Source of the DNA: Paenibacillus sp. FSL H8-0048
Lineage (GTDB): Bacteria; Bacillota; Bacilli; Paenibacillales; Paenibacillaceae
Length of the DNA stretch: 64,000 bases
Assembly: GCF_038002825.1 (NCBI RefSeq)
Contig: NZ_JBBODF010000002.1
Coordinates: 1-64,000, forward strand
Direction: 5' to 3'
Below are positions 63,579-64,000 of this stretch, one piece after another. Positions within the stretch are counted from its first letter, which is position 1; each line of letters begins with the position of its first letter. The notes beneath the pieces are model-generated. The model was given only the letters and a program-made list of their open reading frames with translations. It did not search any database and was not told the origin of the DNA. The position numbers were made by a program, and so were the translations under genes.

Positions 63579-64000
63579 CTAACTCTCATCAAGCGCCGAA
63601 CCATGCCCGGCCTCACCGTTATCCGGGAACAGCACCTCGCCAGTCTTCAGCTGAATGTCCACAATCTCCTGAAGCGTACCCGACAGCTCGCCTGGCGGAT
63701 AAGGCTTGGTCAGATATTTCTGCACGTTATCCATCATGCTCTTATCGTCCTTATCCAGCGCCGAGGAGATGACGATCGGCACCTTCTCGGTCCGGGGATC
63801 GTCCTTGAGCATGCGGATCAGATCCCAGCCGTCCAGCTCATCGCCCAGCATCAGATCCACAATGATCGCTACGAAGGGCGTTTTGACGGCCTGGTCAAAA
63901 GCTTTTTGCGGATGATAGTGATGGGTGACCCGGAAGCCCTTGCCCTTCAGCTCCTCCGAGAGCAGCAGCGACAGGCTGTAATCATCCTCCACAATCATCA
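63579..64000 (-). CDS. Response regulator receiver domain, truncated by the window edge
   Basis: The visible 139 residues are one complete receiver domain: MIVEDDYSLSLLLSEELKGK, phospho-acceptor Asp in AIIVDLMLGDELDGWDL, Thr/Ser in IVISSALDKDD, and Lys in KYLTKPYPPGEL. The gene continues beyond position 64000, so this may be the C-terminal receiver of a hybrid histidine kinase or a longer regulator. The tail (LFPDNGEAGHGSALDES) is acidic and unstructured. Confidence 0.85.
   Translation of the reverse strand, partial: MIVEDDYSLSLLLSEELKGKGFRVTHHYHPQKAFDQAVKTPFVAIIVDLMLGDELDGWDLIRMLKDDPRTEKVPIVISSALDKDDKSMMDNVQKYLTKPYPPGELSGTLQEIVDIQLKTGEVLFPDNGEAGHGSALDES

Noticed and set aside
1..64000. tRNA, rRNA, complete insertion sequence or prophage
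   Set aside because: None was seen. The only transposase-like gene is the Rpn-family nuclease, which has no terminal inverted repeats around it.

Overview
The window looks like chromosome of a Paenibacillus-type Firmicute. Evidence is the strong GGAGG-type ribosome binding sites, frequent GTG/TTG starts, Gram-positive genes (an LtaS-type lipoteichoic acid synthase, a BceRS-BceAB-like peptide-antibiotic module, SMR pairs, lipoproteins with clear lipoboxes), and intergenic hairpin repeats of a kind I associate with Paenibacillus. The genus is an inference from gene content and style. I see no rRNA, tRNA, CRISPR, phage or complete insertion sequence.

Layout. 0-2 kb: DrrAB-like ABC exporter. 2-5 kb: lipoprotein, APH-family kinase, AraC/GyrI-like regulator. 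5-8.5 kb: a CDP-alcohol phosphatidyltransferase facing a five-gene minus-strand operon (85-aa protein, SGNH esterase, two SMR subunits, amidase lipoprotein). 8.6-10.5 kb: LtaS-type sulfatase. 10.5-13.7 kb: a decay zone with an alpha/beta hydrolase and an SDR fused by a deletion that removed both 5' ends, an intact lipase, a broken solute-binding protein and an Asp-box fragment. 13.7-16.8 kb: GH2 glycosidase with an ArsR-type regulator and a palindromic candidate operator. 16.9-18.6 kb: MOSC protein and an Rpn-family nuclease with a 12-bp minisatellite. 18.7-23.5 kb: BceRS-AB-like module plus an unlisted 38-aa membrane peptide. 23.8-28.7 kb: ArsR-type regulator and a heterodimeric ABC exporter whose first half carries an in-frame TAG. 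28.7-33.6 kb: lipoproteins, GNAT, serine hydrolase, an unexplained non-genic stretch, and a CPBP protease. 33.8-38.1 kb: MCP-CheW-CheA operon with a trailing 57-aa protein. 38.4-46.9 kb: GPH symporter, PIG-L deacetylase, GNAT, asparaginase, a two-component system opposite a secreted protein, and a cupin. 47-54.6 kb: a minus-strand set made of a multi-spanning membrane protein, a 1807-aa Ser/Thr kinase-AAA-GAF-PAS-GGDEF protein, and a soluble chemoreceptor. 54.7-63 kb: GNAT, VOC, CBS, methionine aminopeptidase, CysJI sulfite reductase, LspA, aldo/keto reductase. 63.1-64 kb: a 51-bp tandem repeat array and a receiver domain cut by the window edge.

The most interesting parts are the membrane protein/kinase-GGDEF/chemoreceptor set at 47-54.6 kb, the 51-bp hairpin-bearing repeats found at both window edges, and the deletion junction near 11.18 kb that fuses two divergent genes. 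Functional links between neighbours are inferred from strand, spacing and family knowledge; nothing was searched against a database.
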